59,343 nucleotides of DNA from Mesorhizobium sp. (GCA_004020545.1 SAQE01000038.1:1-59343); one strand, 5' to 3'; counted from the first letter of the stretch, positions 36,929 to 47,686 are shown. A program made the numbers and translations. Notes: generated by a model not told the origin, from the sequence alone.

Positions 36929-38725
36929 ATGACAATGCATCGTTACCGCAGCCACACCTGTGCCCAATTGAGAAAGAGCGACGTCGGCAATTCCGTACGC
37001 CTGTCGGGCTGGGTGCATCGTGTGCGCGACCATGGCGGGCTGCTCTTCATCGACATGCGTGACCATTACGGTCTCACCCAGATCGTCGCCGATCCGGATT
37101 CGCCGGCCTTCAAGATCGCCGAGACCGTGCGCGGCGAATGGGTGATCCGCGTCGACGGCGAGGTCAAGGCGCGCCTGCCGGAGACGGTCAACGCCAACCT
37201 GCCGACCGGCGAGATCGAGATTTTCGCGCGCGAGATCGAGGTGCTCTCGGCGGCCAAGGAACTGCCGCTCCCGGTCTTCGGCGAGCCGGACTATCCCGAA
37301 GACATCCGCCTGAAATACCGCTTCCTCGACCTGCGCCGCGAAACGCTGCACAAGAACATCGTGGCGCGCACCAGGATCATCGCCGAGATGCGCAGGCGCA
37401 TGGACGAGGTGGGCTTCACCGAATTCTCGACGCCGATCCTGACGGCCTCGTCGCCGGAGGGCGCGCGCGACTTCCTGGTGCCGTCGCGCATCCATCCCGG
37501 CAATTTCTATGCCCTGCCGCAGGCGCCGCAGCAGTACAAGCAGCTTATCATGGTCTCCGGCTTCGACCGCTATTTCCAGATCGCGCCCTGCTTCCGCGAC
37601 GAGGACCCGCGCGCCGACCGCCTGCCCGGCGAGTTCTACCAGCTCGACCTCGAAATGAGCTTCGTCGAGCAGGACGACGTGCTCTCCACCATGGAGCCAG
37701 TGCTTCGCGGCGTCTTCGAGACTTTTGCCGCCGGCAAGCCGGTGACCCAGAAATTCCGCCGCATTCCCTATGACGAGGCGATGCGCACCTACGGCACCGA
37801 CAAGCCGGACTTGCGCAATCCGATCGAGATGCAGGCGGTCTCGGATCACTTCCGCGACTCCGGCTTCAAGGTCTTCGCCAACATCCTCGCCAACGATGCC
37901 AAGGCCGAGGTGTGGGCCATCCCCGCCAAGACCGGCGGCAGCCGCGCCTTCTGCGACCGCATGAACTCGTGGGCGCAGAGCGAAGGCCAGCCGGGCCTCG
38001 GCTACATCTTCTGGCGCAAGGAAGGCGACAAGCTCGAGGGTGCTGGCCCGATCGCCAAGAACATCGGTGAGGAGCGCACCGAGGCAGTCCGCCAGCAGCT
38101 CGGCCTTGCCGATGGCGATGCCGCCTTTTTCGTCGCCGGCGACCCGAAGAAGTTCGTTTCCTTCGCGGGCGCGGCGCGCACGCGCGCCGGCGAGGAATTG
38201 AACCTGGTCGACCGCGACCGCTTCGAGCTTTGCTGGATCGTCGATTTCCCGTTCTTCGAATGGAACGAGGAGGAAAAGAAGATCGACTTCGCCCACAATC
38301 CGTTCTCGATGCCGCAAGGCGGTATCGATGCCCTCGGCGGCCAGGAGCCTCTCGGCATCAAGGCGTTTCAGTACGACATGGTCTGCAACGGCTTCGAGAT
38401 CGCTTCCGGCGGCATCCGCAACCACCTGCCGGAAACCATGGTCAAGGCCTTCGAGATGGTCGGGCTCGATCGCCAGACTGTCGAGGAGCGCTTCGGCGGC
38501 CTCTACCGTGCGTTCCAGTATGGTGCGCCGCCGCATGGCGGCATGGCGGCCGGCATCGACCGCATCGTCATGCTGCTCGTCGGCGCCAAGAACCTGCGCG
38601 AGGTCACCATGTTCCCGATGAACCAGCAGGCCTACGACCTGTTGATGAACGCGCCCTCGGAAGCCACTCCGCAGCAGCTTCGCGAGCTGTCGCTGCGGGT
38701 CGCGGTGGCGAAGAAGGAAGGTTAG
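36929..38725 (+). CDS. aspS: Aspartyl-tRNA synthetase
   Basis: A class II synthetase of 598 residues (start ATG 36929; ATG 36935 is an equal alternative giving MHRYRSHTC). The OB-fold anticodon domain occupies about 1-110 ([22 protein letters not shown]). Motif 2 is [19 protein letters not shown], motif 3 is [13 protein letters not shown]; a bacterial insertion domain lies between. It charges tRNA-Asp; in alphaproteobacteria lacking AsnRS the enzyme also charges tRNA-Asn for GatCAB amidation, which I cannot test here. A shared terminator follows at 38774. Confidence 0.96.
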   Translation: MTMHRYRSHTCAQLRKSDVGNSVRLSGWVHRVRDHGGLLFIDMRDHYGLTQIVADPDSPAFKIAETVRGEWVIRVDGEVKARLPETVNANLPTGEIEIFAREIEVLSAAKELPLPVFGEPDYPEDIRLKYRFLDLRRETLHKNIVARTRIIAEMRRRMDEVGFTEFSTPILTASSPEGARDFLVPSRIHPGNFYALPQAPQQYKQLIMVSGFDRYFQIAPCFRDEDPRADRLPGEFYQLDLEMSFVEQDDVLSTMEPVLRGVFETFAAGKPVTQKFRRIPYDEAMRTYGTDKPDLRNPIEMQAVSDHFRDSGFKVFANILANDAKAEVWAIPAKTGGSRAFCDRMNSWAQSEGQPGLGYIFWRKEGDKLEGAGPIAKNIGEERTEAVRQQLGLADGDAAFFVAGDPKKFVSFAGAARTRAGEELNLVDRDRFELCWIVDFPFFEWNEEEKKIDFAHNPFSMPQGGIDALGGQEPLGIKAFQYDMVCNGFEIASGGIRNHLPETMVKAFEMVGLDRQTVEERFGGLYRAFQYGAPPHGGMAAGIDRIVMLLVGAKNLREVTMFPMNQQAYDLLMNAPSEATPQQLRELSLRVAVAKKEG

Positions 38726-38773
38726 GAATCGCACCCAAACGGTTCCTCTTGTTGCGAGAATCGATCTCAACAA

Positions 38774-38801
38774 AAAAGCCCGGCAGCGCTGCCGGGCTTT
38801 T
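38774..38801. terminator. Bidirectional terminator between aspS and the convergent periplasmic protein gene
   Basis: AAAGCCCGGCAGC is directly followed by its reverse complement GCTGCCGGGCTTT, with A-run on the left and T-run on the right, so the same hairpin can stop transcription from both sides. It lies 49 bp after aspS and 21 bp after the minus-strand gene. Confidence 0.9.
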
Positions 38802-38821
38802 CGTTTGAGCGCGTTGCTCGA

Positions 38822-40012
38822 TCAGTCCTCGTTCGCCTTGACCTTGACGCCGAGCGTCTTGGGCAGGTCGAGCGGGTTGGACATGGCGCCCGCCATGATC
38901 AGCGCGAACGGCACCGACGACGGCGGCTCGGCCGAGATCTCGAGGCTCTTCGGATCGTCGAGGAACTTGTTGACCGCGGCCGACACCTCGGCCGTCAGTT
39001 CGGGATTGTTGAGCTGGGCCATGCCGAACGGCACGATCGCCTTGGCCTGGTTGGCGACATCCTTGGCCGACATGCCCTGCTGCTTGCCGACATAGTCGAG
39101 CACCTTGCCGGTCAGCGAATCGTCGTCGAAGCGCACCGAGGCGCCGTTGAAGGAAAGCTGTTGCAGGAGGCCGAGCATGGCCATGCCCTGCGCGGAATTG
39201 TCGGCGCCTTCCGGCTGTGAGGCGAGCTGCTTCTGCATGGCCTGCATCGACTTGATGAAGTCGACCGTGTAGCCGCCGAGGTCGAAGGTCATGCCGAGCG
39301 TGCCGGCATTGTCGACCGAGATGTCATATTTCGACAGCTCCATCTTGCCGTCGGAGGGCTGCCAGGTGCCGGCCATCGAGATGTTGCCGGAGATGTTCTG
39401 GTAGCCGAGCGCGTCGATCGCTTCCTTCGATTTCGGGTCGTCGACCAGCGTCAGGTCGGCGTTGAACTTCTCCGTGTTGGCGGTGAAGTCCATCGCCTTG
39501 CCGTCGGCCGGCGGGGTGATCTGGACGGCAAGCCCATCCATCGAGAAGGCCGTCTTGTCGCCGACCTTGACCGTCATGCTGGAGAGCTCGGCCGACTTGT
39601 ACATCATCATCGAGCCGAGCGGGTCGGTACTGCCTTCGGCCGGCACCTTCATGTCGTGGATGACGAAGGGGCTGAGATTGAGCGTCACCCCGTCCTTGCT
39701 GTGCTCGAAAGCCGAGGTCGAGACGGTGGCGATGTCGAAGCCGCCATTGGCCGCGCTGACGCCCTCCAGCTTCACGTCGCCGATCGGCAGCGCCTCCTTC
39801 TCGGCGGCCGGCTTGATGGAGACGCCCTGCAAAACGACATTCGAATCGTCACCCGAAACCCCGGTCCAGGAAATATCGACGCCCTGGGCGGCAAGCGTCG
39901 CCTTGACGCGCTCGGCCACGGCCGGATCGGCGGCGAAGGCGGCATTGAGCGGCAGGGTCAGCAGAAAGGTTGAAAAGGCCAGTTTCTTGAGCATTGAGCG
40001 TTGGATTGTCAT
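38822..40012 (-). CDS. Periplasmic protein of unknown function with signal peptide
   Basis: From the ATG at 40012 (AGGGA upstream) the protein has 396 residues and a clear Sec signal peptide: KK, then FSTFLLTLPLNAAFA with cleavage after about residue 27. The mature part is rich in beta-strand-like repeats (VVLQGVSIKPAAE; LEGVSAANGGFDIATVSTSAF) reminiscent of AsmA/DUF945-like lipid-associated proteins, but I cannot assign a family. Two short Met-rich stretches occur (GSMMMYKS; GMAMLGLLQQL). It is monocistronic, convergent with aspS. Confidence 0.7.
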   Translation of the reverse strand: MTIQRSMLKKLAFSTFLLTLPLNAAFAADPAVAERVKATLAAQGVDISWTGVSGDDSNVVLQGVSIKPAAEKEALPIGDVKLEGVSAANGGFDIATVSTSAFEHSKDGVTLNLSPFVIHDMKVPAEGSTDPLGSMMMYKSAELSSMTVKVGDKTAFSMDGLAVQITPPADGKAMDFTANTEKFNADLTLVDDPKSKEAIDALGYQNISGNISMAGTWQPSDGKMELSKYDISVDNAGTLGMTFDLGGYTVDFIKSMQAMQKQLASQPEGADNSAQGMAMLGLLQQLSFNGASVRFDDDSLTGKVLDYVGKQQGMSAKDVANQAKAIVPFGMAQLNNPELTAEVSAAVNKFLDDPKSLEISAEPPSSVPFALIMAGAMSNPLDLPKTLGVKVKANED

Positions 40013-40430
40013 TGGCGAGTTCCCTGTCCTGAAACGTGTTTTGAGTTCCTGCCCCATCACCATTCCGTGACGAACGGGACGGGAAAAAGGCGCTTCCCGG
40101 CCCATTTGTCGAAAACGGCGATGAAAAGCAAATGCGGACCGGCGCGCTTTGTATGATGCGGTGAATTAGTCATGAAGACCGCGGCTCTCCTCAGCCAGCG
40201 CATTGCCTGCCCAGATAGAGGGCGCATGTAACAGATTGATGTTGGCCGGCGCCCATTTGCAGCCGAAGCCTGTTGCAGATGGGCGGCAAACTGGAATGTT
40301 CGCCTCGCCGCTTCCGTGAAATCCCTCACATCACCGGCGTTGGCCTTGCGTGCCCACATTGCGCGCGACGAATCCGCCGGATTCCAACCCGACGCTTGCC
40401 GCGAATCACCCGCTCGGCTAGTCCAAATCC
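40013..40430. other. Intergenic region between the periplasmic protein gene and parC
   Basis: About 420 bp without a credible gene. One imperfect hairpin, GCCCATTTGCA with TGCAGATGGGC (about 40251-40289), is present. The divergent promoters must lie here; no clear boxes were found. Confidence 0.5.
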
Positions 40431-42686
40431 ATGGGAAAAAGGCATTTGCCGCCTGATGACAACGGCGGCGGCGACAACATCGAACCGGTCGATCTGAAGG
40501 AAGCGCTCGAAAAGCGCTACCTGGCCTATGCGCTGTCGACCATCATGCACCGGGCATTGCCGGATGTGCGCGACGGACTGAAGCCGGTCCATCGCCGCAT
40601 CATGCATGCCATGCGGCTCCTGCGGCTCAATCCTGACCAGGGCTTTGCCAAATGCGCCCGCATCGTCGGCGAGGTGATGGGCAAGTTCCATCCGCATGGC
40701 GACCAATCGATCTACGACGCTTTGGTGCGCCTCGCGCAGGAATTCTCGATGCGCTACCCGCTGGTCGACGGGCAGGGCAATTTCGGCAACATCGACGGCG
40801 ATAACGCCGCGGCCATGCGCTACACCGAAGCGCGCATGACGGAGGTGGCGACCGAGCTGCTCGCCGGCATCACCGAGGACGCCGTCGACTACCGGCCGAC
40901 CTACAACGAGGAGGACGAGGAGCCGGTCGTGCTCCCGGGCGCCTTCCCGAACCTGCTCGCCAACGGCTCGTCTGGCATTGCGGTGGGCATGGCGACCTCG
41001 GTCCCGCCGCACAACGCCGCCGAGCTTTGCGATGCCGCGCTTCATCTGATCGAGCATCCGGACGCGCCGGTGGCGAAGCTGATGGATTTCGTCCAGGGGC
41101 CGGATTTCCCGACCGGCGGCATCATCGTCGACAGCCGCGCCTCGATCCTCGAAGCCTATGAGACGGGCCGCGGCGGCTTCCGCGTCCGCTCCAAATGGGG
41201 TCAGGAAGACCAGGGCAGGGGTACCTGGAGCATCGTCGTCACCGAAATCCCCTATGGCGTCCAGAAGGCCAGGCTGATCGAGAAGATCGCCGAGCTCCTG
41301 ATGGCGCGCAAGCTGCCGCTGCTCGAAGACATTCGCGACGAGAGCGCCGAGGACATCCGCATCGTGCTGGTGCCGAAGAGCCGCACCGTCGATCCCGGCA
41401 TCCTGATGGAGTCGCTGTTCAAGCTCACCGAGCTCGAAAGCCGCTTCCCGCTCAACATGAACGTGCTGTCGCGCGGCAAGGTGCCCAACGTCCTGTCGTT
41501 GAAGGGCGTGCTGAAGGAATGGTTGGACCACCGCCGCGACGTGCTGATCCGCCGCTCGAAATATCGGCTGGGCGAGATCGGGAAGCGTCTCGAAATCCTC
41601 GCCGGCTACCTGATCGCCTATCTCAACATCGACGAGGTGATCAGGATCATCCGTGAGGAGGATGAGCCCAAGCAGGTGATGATGGCCCGCTGGTCGCTCA
41701 CCGACAACCAGGCCGAAGCCATCCTCAACATGCGGCTGCGCGCTCTGCGCAAGCTCGAAGAGATCGAGATCCGCAAGGAGCATGACGGCCTTACCGAGGA
41801 GAAGAAGCAGATCGAGGCGCTGCTGGCGTCCGACGCCAAGCAATGGGCGACGATCCGTTGGGAGGTCACCAAGGTCCGCGATCAGTTCGGTCCCGAGACC
41901 GAGCTCGGCAAGCGCCGCACCCAGTTCGCCGACGCCCCGGAGCATGATCTCACCGACATAGCGCACGCCATGATCGAGCGCGAACCGGTCACCGTCGTGG
42001 TTTCTGAAAAGGGCTGGCTGCGGGCGATGAAGGGTCACCTGACCGACTATTCGCAGCTTGCCTTCAAGGAAGGCGACAGCCTGAAGCTCGCCTTCCATGC
42101 GCAGACCACGGACAAGATCCTGGTCTTCACCACCGGCGGCAAGTTCTACACCATCGGCGCCGACCGGCTGCCGGGCGGGCGCGGCCATGGCGAGCCGATC
42201 CGCATCATCGTCGACATGGAGAACGACCAGGACATCGTCACGGCCTTCGTCCACGATCCGAAGCGCAAGCTGCTCTTGGTCTCCTACGACGCCAACGGCT
42301 TTGTCGTCTCCGAGGAAGAGGTCGTCGCCAACACCCGCAAGGGCAAGCAGGTAATGAACGTCAAGGCGCCGGACGAGGCCAAACGCTGCATTCCGGTTGC
42401 GGGCGACCATCTCGCCATCGTCGGCGAGAACCGCAAGATGCTGATCTTCCCGCTCGCCGAGATCCCGGAAATGGCGCGCGGCAAGGGCGTGCGCCTGCAG
42501 AAATACAAGGATGGCGGCGTGCTTGACCTGAAGACCTTCACGATTGCAGCGGGGCTGACCTGGCAGGACTCGGCCGACCGCACCTTCACCAAGTCGCGCG
42601 AGGAACTGGCCGAATGGATCGGTGCCCGCGCCGCCGCCGGCCGCATGGTGCCGAAGGGTTTCCCGAGGACGGGCAAGTTCGGGTAG
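40431..42686 (+). CDS. parC: DNA topoisomerase IV subunit A
   Basis: A 751-residue type IIA topoisomerase A subunit that decatenates daughter chromosomes with ParE. Catalytic Tyr131 is in RYTEARMT; the quinolone-pocket segment [13 protein letters not shown] is at 87-99, with Gln at the position of E. coli Ser80 and Asp at that of Glu84. The tower and coiled-coil follow ([19 protein letters not shown]). The C-terminal beta-pinwheel is short and carries the repeated GRG-type blades (GGRGHGEPI), as usual for ParC rather than GyrA. No parE is nearby. Confidence 0.95.
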   Translation: MGKRHLPPDDNGGGDNIEPVDLKEALEKRYLAYALSTIMHRALPDVRDGLKPVHRRIMHAMRLLRLNPDQGFAKCARIVGEVMGKFHPHGDQSIYDALVRLAQEFSMRYPLVDGQGNFGNIDGDNAAAMRYTEARMTEVATELLAGITEDAVDYRPTYNEEDEEPVVLPGAFPNLLANGSSGIAVGMATSVPPHNAAELCDAALHLIEHPDAPVAKLMDFVQGPDFPTGGIIVDSRASILEAYETGRGGFRVRSKWGQEDQGRGTWSIVVTEIPYGVQKARLIEKIAELLMARKLPLLEDIRDESAEDIRIVLVPKSRTVDPGILMESLFKLTELESRFPLNMNVLSRGKVPNVLSLKGVLKEWLDHRRDVLIRRSKYRLGEIGKRLEILAGYLIAYLNIDEVIRIIREEDEPKQVMMARWSLTDNQAEAILNMRLRALRKLEEIEIRKEHDGLTEEKKQIEALLASDAKQWATIRWEVTKVRDQFGPETELGKRRTQFADAPEHDLTDIAHAMIEREPVTVVVSEKGWLRAMKGHLTDYSQLAFKEGDSLKLAFHAQTTDKILVFTTGGKFYTIGADRLPGGRGHGEPIRIIVDMENDQDIVTAFVHDPKRKLLLVSYDANGFVVSEEEVVANTRKGKQVMNVKAPDEAKRCIPVAGDHLAIVGENRKMLIFPLAEIPEMARGKGVRLQKYKDGGVLDLKTFTIAAGLTWQDSADRTFTKSREELAEWIGARAAAGRMVPKGFPRTGKFG

Positions 42687-42697
42687 TGCGGCCTTTT

Positions 42698-42935
42698 CCT
42701 TCTCCCCCTGTGGGGGTGAGAAGTGGTCCGCGTTAGCGGACGAAAAGCCAATTGCTTGGCTTTTCGAGCTTCGAACGCCCTGAGCCTGCGAAGGGCCGGG
42801 TGGTGGGCCGATCCACCCCTGCCGGGTCCCCGCTGCTTCGCAGCGTCCCGGCGTTCGCCGGCCTTTCATCGTGCCAGTGGCACGATGAATTCGCCTTCGG
42901 CGAACCGTCTGCTCACCCCATAAGGGGAGAAGGTC
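42698..42935. repeat. Composite repeat made of a chain of hairpins
   Basis: Outer arms CCTTCTCCCCC and GGGGAGAAGG delimit the element. Inside, in order: GTCCGC/GCGGAC (42726-42741), CGAAAAGCCAA/TTGGCTTTTCG (42741-42766), TTCGAACGCCC, CGCTGCTTCGCAGCG, TTCATCGTGCC/GGCACGATGAA (42865-42889) and TTCGCC/GGCGAA (42890-42904). It fills the whole gap between parC and the AI-2E-family gene. Confidence 0.8.
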
Positions 42936-43026
42936 AGGCGCAAACATTTGGACTATCGTCACGATTGCTGCACTATCATGGCGCATAAGCATCCATCGAA
43001 CCATCGGGCAGGGGAGAAACGCCGGG

Positions 43027-44226
43027 TTGAAGCGGGCTGAAATCCAGAAGCCGGGGCAGCGCCTGTTCGGCCTGTCGACGCCGCTGAGGGCGGCCGTCAT
43101 CCCGCCGCTGTCGGCGGCGCGCTGGCTCCTGGTGCTGATCGCCGCCGCCGGCGTCTATTTCTTCCACGGCTTCCTGTTTCCGGTTCTGGCGGCCCTCGTC
43201 ATCGCCTTCGCGAGCTGGCCGCTCTACCGCCGGCTGCTCGCCGCGGTCGGCGGCAACCGCACCATCGCCGCGACCCTTGCGATTCTGTTTATCCTGACTT
43301 TCCTGGTGGTGCCGATCGCGCTTGCCGGCACCTATGCCATCAACGAGCTGCGCGAATGGGTGGTATGGGCGATCGAGACCAATCGCCACGGTTCCGCCAC
43401 GCCGCAATGGATCGCCACGATGCCCGTCATCGGCGAGTGGCTGAACCAGCAGTGGACGGCCAATCTCGGTCATCCCGGCGGCATCGGCGAACTGATCCAG
43501 ATGGTCAGCGGCTCCAACATCGGCACCATCTACCGTGGCGCGCTGGCCGCCGGCGGCAGCGCCTTCGGCCTGCTGCTCACGCTGCTGTTCATGCTGATCG
43601 CGCTGTTTTTCGCCTATCGCGACGGCGAGGCTTTCGCGGCCCAGGTCGATCGTCTCGGCGAGCGCATCCTGCCGACGCGCTGGGAGCGGATTTCGCGCGT
43701 CGTGCCGGCCACCATCTCATCCACCGTCACCGGCATGACCGTCATCGCCATCGGCGAAGGCCTGGTGCTGGGCGTCGCCTACTGGCTGGCCGGCGTGCCG
43801 TCGCCGGTGACGCTCGGCGCGCTTACCGGCATCATGGCGCTCATCCCCGGCGGCGCGCCGCTCTCTTTCACGCTGGTGTCGATCTATCTCGCCGCCAGCG
43901 GCAAGCTGTTTGCCGGCATGGCGCTGTTCACCTGGGGCGCGGTCGAGCTGTTCATCGTCGACAAGACGCTGCGCCCGAAGCTTGTCGGCGGACCGATCAA
44001 GCTGCCCTTCCTGCCGACCTTTTTCGGCCTGATCGGCGGGGTCAAGACGATGGGCTTCCTCGGCCTCTTCATCGGCCCGGTGCTGATGGCGCTGCTTGTC
44101 GCGATCTGGCGCGAATGGCTGCGCGAGGTCGAGATGATGGATGAACAGGCGCCTGCCATCGACGAGGAGGGCGAGCCGCCGCGGATCGAGGCGGCGCCCG
44201 AGGTCAGGAAAATTCAGGCCGGGTGA
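43027..44226 (+). CDS. AI-2E family (UPF0118) transporter
   Basis: A 399-residue protein from a TTG at 43027 with GGGGAGA upstream. About eight hydrophobic segments and the family blocks WPLYRRLLAAVGGNRTIAA, GIMALIPGGAPL and FLPTFFGLIGGVKTMGFLGLFIGPV are seen. The family includes TqsA and Na+/H+ antiporters; most members are exporters of unknown substrate. The C-terminus is acidic and hydrophilic. Its last 13 bp overlap the convergent EamA transporter gene. Confidence 0.88.
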   Translation: MKRAEIQKPGQRLFGLSTPLRAAVIPPLSAARWLLVLIAAAGVYFFHGFLFPVLAALVIAFASWPLYRRLLAAVGGNRTIAATLAILFILTFLVVPIALAGTYAINELREWVVWAIETNRHGSATPQWIATMPVIGEWLNQQWTANLGHPGGIGELIQMVSGSNIGTIYRGALAAGGSAFGLLLTLLFMLIALFFAYRDGEAFAAQVDRLGERILPTRWERISRVVPATISSTVTGMTVIAIGEGLVLGVAYWLAGVPSPVTLGALTGIMALIPGGAPLSFTLVSIYLAASGKLFAGMALFTWGAVELFIVDKTLRPKLVGGPIKLPFLPTFFGLIGGVKTMGFLGLFIGPVLMALLVAIWREWLREVEMMDEQAPAIDEEGEPPRIEAAPEVRKIQAG

Positions 44227-45110
44227 ATCACGGCAAGCGCCGCGCGGCGTTTGCGGCCCTCATGCAATTGCCACAGCGAATGCGCCACCAGCGTCACGAT
44301 CAGGATCGTGCCGCCGATCAGGCTGTTGCGCGTCGGCGTCTCGGCAAAGACCAGCCAGACCCAGATCGGCGCCAGCACGGTCTCGAGCAGATAGAACATC
44401 GCCACCTCCGGCCCCGAGATGTATCTCGGTCCATTGGCGAGGCAGAAGAACGAGATCGGCATGATTACGGCGCCGTTGAAGATGATCCACCATGGCTGGT
44501 TGACGTGAAACCCTTCGCCCGAGACCATGAACAAGGCGACCGCCAGAGGTAGGATGACGCCGACGAGCGCCGTGAAGCCCATGTCCTTGCCGCTGGCGCG
44601 CGAGATGGTGATGGCCAAAGCGACGAAGAAGGCCGAGCAGAGCGCCATGAAATCGCCGAACAGATGCCCCGTGCCGACCGAGCCGCCGACGACGATCAGC
44701 ACGCCCAGGATCATCGCCAACATCGCGACCACAGTTCCGAGCCGGGGTCTTTCCTTGAGCAAAAGCCACGACAGCAGCGCCGCGAACACGGTGTTGAAGG
44801 CGAGGATGAACACCAGGTCGGCTGTCGAGGTGTGGTAGACGGCGGTGACGAAGGTTATCCCGGTCAGACCGTAGCAAAAGGCCACGGCAAGTCCCGACCA
44901 GCCGGGAATGAGTTGCGGCGCATTGCTGCGCAGCGCACGCCAGACGGCCCAGATTATCAAGGCGGCAATGAGTGTCGTGCCGGTGCGCAGCATCATGATG
45001 GTCCAAGGGCTGCCGTCGGCCAACCGGATCAGTGGAATGTCGACGGTGAGCGTCAATCCGCCGATGGCAGTGATCAGCAGGCCCTTCTGGTGGTCGTGGT
45101 GGGAAGACAT
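44214..45110 (-). CDS. DMT superfamily transporter (EamA type)
   Basis: A 298-residue protein with ten predicted helices in two EamA repeats (about 10-140 and 155-290): LLSWLLLKERPRLGTVVAMLAMILGVLIV ends repeat 1 and AMFYLLETVLAPIWVWLVFAETPT lies in repeat 2. The start is the ATG at 45110, giving MSSHHDHQ, a His-rich beginning. Substrates of such carriers are metabolites or drugs; none can be read here. It overlaps the AI-2E-family gene tail-to-tail by 13 bp. Confidence 0.88.
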   Translation of the reverse strand: MSSHHDHQKGLLITAIGGLTLTVDIPLIRLADGSPWTIMMLRTGTTLIAALIIWAVWRALRSNAPQLIPGWSGLAVAFCYGLTGITFVTAVYHTSTADLVFILAFNTVFAALLSWLLLKERPRLGTVVAMLAMILGVLIVVGGSVGTGHLFGDFMALCSAFFVALAITISRASGKDMGFTALVGVILPLAVALFMVSGEGFHVNQPWWIIFNGAVIMPISFFCLANGPRYISGPEVAMFYLLETVLAPIWVWLVFAETPTRNSLIGGTILIVTLVAHSLWQLHEGRKRRAALAVIHPA

Positions 45111-45229
45111 GATAAGTCTCGCAATGATTTGCAGACGGCTGGCTTGATGGCGCACGCTTCCAGCGAGCGGCGGAAACACCAGCTTCCTGCCCCTTGAAAC
45201 AGTTTAAGGTTGGGCTTTGGAAAAAATGG

Positions 45230-45994
45230 TCAGCGACTGACCGCTTCGTGGTCGTAGCGTTCCCAGCCTTTCGGGCCGAGATGCTCCTGCGGCATGAAAC
45301 GCATCTTATAGTTCATCTTGCGCGAGCCGTTGACCCAGTAGCCGAGATAGACGTGGGGCAGTCCCATCGCCTTGGCGCGGGCGATGTGGTCGAGGATCAT
45401 GAAGGTGCCGAGCGAGCGGTCCTCGAAATCGGGATTGAAGTAGGAATAGACCATCGACAGGCCGTCGGCCATCTTGTCGGTCAGCGCCACGGCGATCAAC
45501 TCGCCCTGGCCCTTGCCGGTGATGAAGGTGTCGGGGCCGCGGCGCCGGTATTCGATGATCTTGGTGTCGACATGCGTGTCCTCGACCATCATGGCATAGT
45601 CGAGTACCGTCATGTCGGACATCCCGCCGCGCCGGTGCCGGGCGTCGAGATAGGCGCGGAACAGCGAATATTGCTCGGTCGACGGCTGCGCGTCGTGCAT
45701 GGCGCCGATCAGATCGGCATTGCGCTGGATGACGCGGCGCATATTACGGCTGGTGGTGAACTCCTGCGCAAGGATGCGCACCGACACGCAGGCGCGGCAG
45801 GATTCGCAGGCGGGCCTGTAGGCGATGTTCTGGGAGCGCCTGAAGCCGCCTTGGGTCAACAGGTCATTCATCTCGGGCGCCTTGTCGCCGACAAGGTGCG
45901 TGAACACCTTGCGCTCGAACTGGCCCTCCAGATAGGGGCATGGCGACGGCGCGGTCAGGAAGAACTGCGGCGACTGGGTCGGATGCTGCGTCAT
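45230..45994 (-). CDS. bpt: Aspartate/glutamate leucyltransferase (Bpt)
   Basis: A 254-residue transferase that adds leucine from Leu-tRNA to proteins with N-terminal Asp or Glu, feeding them to ClpS/ClpAP. The ATE family Cys motif [15 protein letters not shown] (about 60-74) and the C-terminal acyltransferase fold ([37 protein letters not shown]) are complete. Length is normal for Bpt. It lies downstream of a small RDD gene in the same orientation with 140 bp between. Confidence 0.94.
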   Translation of the reverse strand: MTQHPTQSPQFFLTAPSPCPYLEGQFERKVFTHLVGDKAPEMNDLLTQGGFRRSQNIAYRPACESCRACVSVRILAQEFTTSRNMRRVIQRNADLIGAMHDAQPSTEQYSLFRAYLDARHRRGGMSDMTVLDYAMMVEDTHVDTKIIEYRRRGPDTFITGKGQGELIAVALTDKMADGLSMVYSYFNPDFEDRSLGTFMILDHIARAKAMGLPHVYLGYWVNGSRKMNYKMRFMPQEHLGPKGWERYDHEAVSR

Positions 45995-46134
45995 CGATTC
46001 TTGGAAACGCTCCTGCGAATCGCTCTACCTTTGGCCCGGCCGGCGAAAAATTCAACAGGATTGTGCGGCCACGGCCGGCCCAGCCTGTTCATATTCTAGC
46101 ACAACCGGCGCGGCGATGGCGGCCGCAGGCATCG

Positions 46135-46611
46135 TCAGATATCGGTGCGGGTGACGACAGTGCCGAGAAGCAGGTCATGCAGCGTGCGCTTGCGATCGGA
46201 AAACAGCGTGACCAGCAGCACCAGCGGCGTCAGGATGACGTTGGCGGCCCAGAACAGCACCGAATGCACCACCGCGGTCAGGCCGTCGATATGGGTGCCG
46301 TCGAGCTTGTCGAGCCGGATGCCCATGATCTTCATGCCGGTCGTCGCCTGGTCACGGCTGCCCAGCGTGTTCCAGATGTAGAGGATGGCAACCGCCGGCA
46401 CCAGGACGGAGAACAGCGCCCAGCCCAGGCCGAAGGTCAAAAGCCCGAGGAGGGCGACCAGTATGGCGAAAGGGATGGTGAGCAGCGCAACGATGAAATA
46501 GTCGAGGATGAAGGCGAATATGCGCCTGGTGCGCACACCGCGATAGGCGCGCGTGTCCTCGAACCTGGTTGTGATGATCTCGCCGTCAAGCACGCGCGTG
46601 TTCATGTCCAT
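46135..46611 (-). CDS. RDD family protein, 158 residues
   Basis: A minimal RDD protein: RVRTRRIFAFILDYFIVALL (R and D of the signature in helix 1), GMKIMGIRLDKLDG in the loop after helix 2, and LFSDRKRTLHDLLLGTVV as the final Asp-containing block. Three hydrophobic stretches. Unlike the RDD protein of the MoxR operon it lacks the long C-terminal tail. The function is unknown; it lies 140 bp upstream of bpt. Confidence 0.88.
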   Translation of the reverse strand: MDMNTRVLDGEIITTRFEDTRAYRGVRTRRIFAFILDYFIVALLTIPFAILVALLGLLTFGLGWALFSVLVPAVAILYIWNTLGSRDQATTGMKIMGIRLDKLDGTHIDGLTAVVHSVLFWAANVILTPLVLLVTLFSDRKRTLHDLLLGTVVTRTDI

Positions 46612-46714
46612 TCCTCATAAGGCATTGGATGCCGCCATTTCAGATGGTGAGGACAGCGCCGAATTCAAGAAACGGATTTGGGAACGGATTTGGGCTTGGC
46701 CGGCCCGGGGCCTA

Positions 46715-46815
46715 AAGCGCGTCGCGCTGAAACGGATTCAAGCGACGCGCTTTAGGTCCTTGTTTTGATGCATGTCGTTTTCCCAAAACCGCTGCACCTT
46801 TTGGGCGGCATGCGT
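46715..46815. repeat. Dispersed rhizobial-type palindromic repeat, copy 3
   Basis: AAAGCGCGTCGCGCTGAAACGG... pairs with ...AAGCGACGCGCTTT (about 46714-46754). It is followed by GCATGTCGTTTTCCCAAAACC, GCTGCACC and TTTTGGGCGGCATGC (46772-46814). The last bases overlap the stop codon of the ICMT-like pseudogene. Confidence 0.8.
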
Positions 46816-47459
46816 TAGAAGACGCCCGGCAAGAGCCGGTAGCGGACCTTGTTGAGATACTCGCTATACTCCGGCGTCATGGCAAGAAGGCGTTCTTCGC
46901 GCAGGATGCGGTGAATATGGAACAGACTGATGATGGCGTAGACGGTGAAATTGTAGATCGAGAAATTCTACAGCAGGAACATGATGTGTCCCATAAGGTA
47001 GCCGGCGTAAATCGGGTGCCTGACAAATCTGTAGGCGCCGTCGGTCACGACGCCCCGGTTGGCGGGCAGGATGGCGAAGGAGCGGCCGAGCGATATCTTT
47101 CCCCAGATGGACATCCACAGCGACAGGAACTGCACGGGTGCCGCGATCGCGAGCGGAATGATCGCGGCGCCTTGCTCGAGCGAGATGAGGCCGGCGCCGA
47201 AAGTGGCCGTCACCGAGATGATCACGGTGAACGGATTCCAGTCTCGAACGATCGGGCGGCGCGCCAGGAGCAGCCAGATGAAGGTGAGGGTTTCGGAAAT
47301 AGCCAACAACAGGACGTTGAGCCGAGCCGGGTCGATGATGAGCTGGGACACGCCGCGATAGACGAATAGCGACATCACAGCCAGCGCGAGGAAGCGGAAG
47401 AAGCCCTCGCGCAAATCCGCCAAGACTTCGCTCGCTCGCGGCCCGGAGAGGAATCCCAT
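46815..47459 (-). pseudogene. Isoprenylcysteine-methyltransferase-like membrane protein gene, interrupted by an in-frame TAG
   Basis: From the ATG at 47459 the frame encodes several helices and the ICMT/PEMT-type methyltransferase end GVVTDGAYRFVRHPIYAGYLMGH. It then meets TAG at 46968-46970 (MFLL-stop). Beyond the stop the same frame continues with NFSIYNFTVYAIISLFHIHRILREERLLAMTPEYSEYL and ends RLLPGVF-TAA at 46815, the normal family C-terminus (EERLLxxxPEYxxY). A single base change, most simply TGG to TAG, explains it. Full length would be 214 residues. It is either a very recent pseudogene, a readthrough gene or a sequencing error. The true start may be a TTG about 40 bp upstream. Confidence 0.85.
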
Positions 47460-47686
47460 CCCTTCGCCAGGCAGGGCGTTGCTTTTCAGAATGGTCAAGT
47501 CGTCAATCCCCGGCGGTCCCCTCGGATGAAACCATTGCACACAAGCCCTTGCCACGAGGTTAAGCCTTTGGGCGGTTTTGGTTGTATCCGCTGGGGTCTC
47601 TTGCGCCTTCGGCGAATAACGTGTTGGCAGTTGAACATGACGCTCTTCCCAGTTTAGCCTGCTGCGGCGCACAAAGAGGTGGGGAA

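Noticed and set aside
36923-38773. A 616-codon open frame on the minus strand
   Set aside because: Antisense of aspS, same reasoning.
40326-43100. A 924-codon open frame on the minus strand
   Set aside because: It is the antisense of parC; the high GC content keeps the frame open. The amino-acid pattern is rich in Arg, Gly and Ala with no family motifs, whereas the plus strand encodes a complete ParC.
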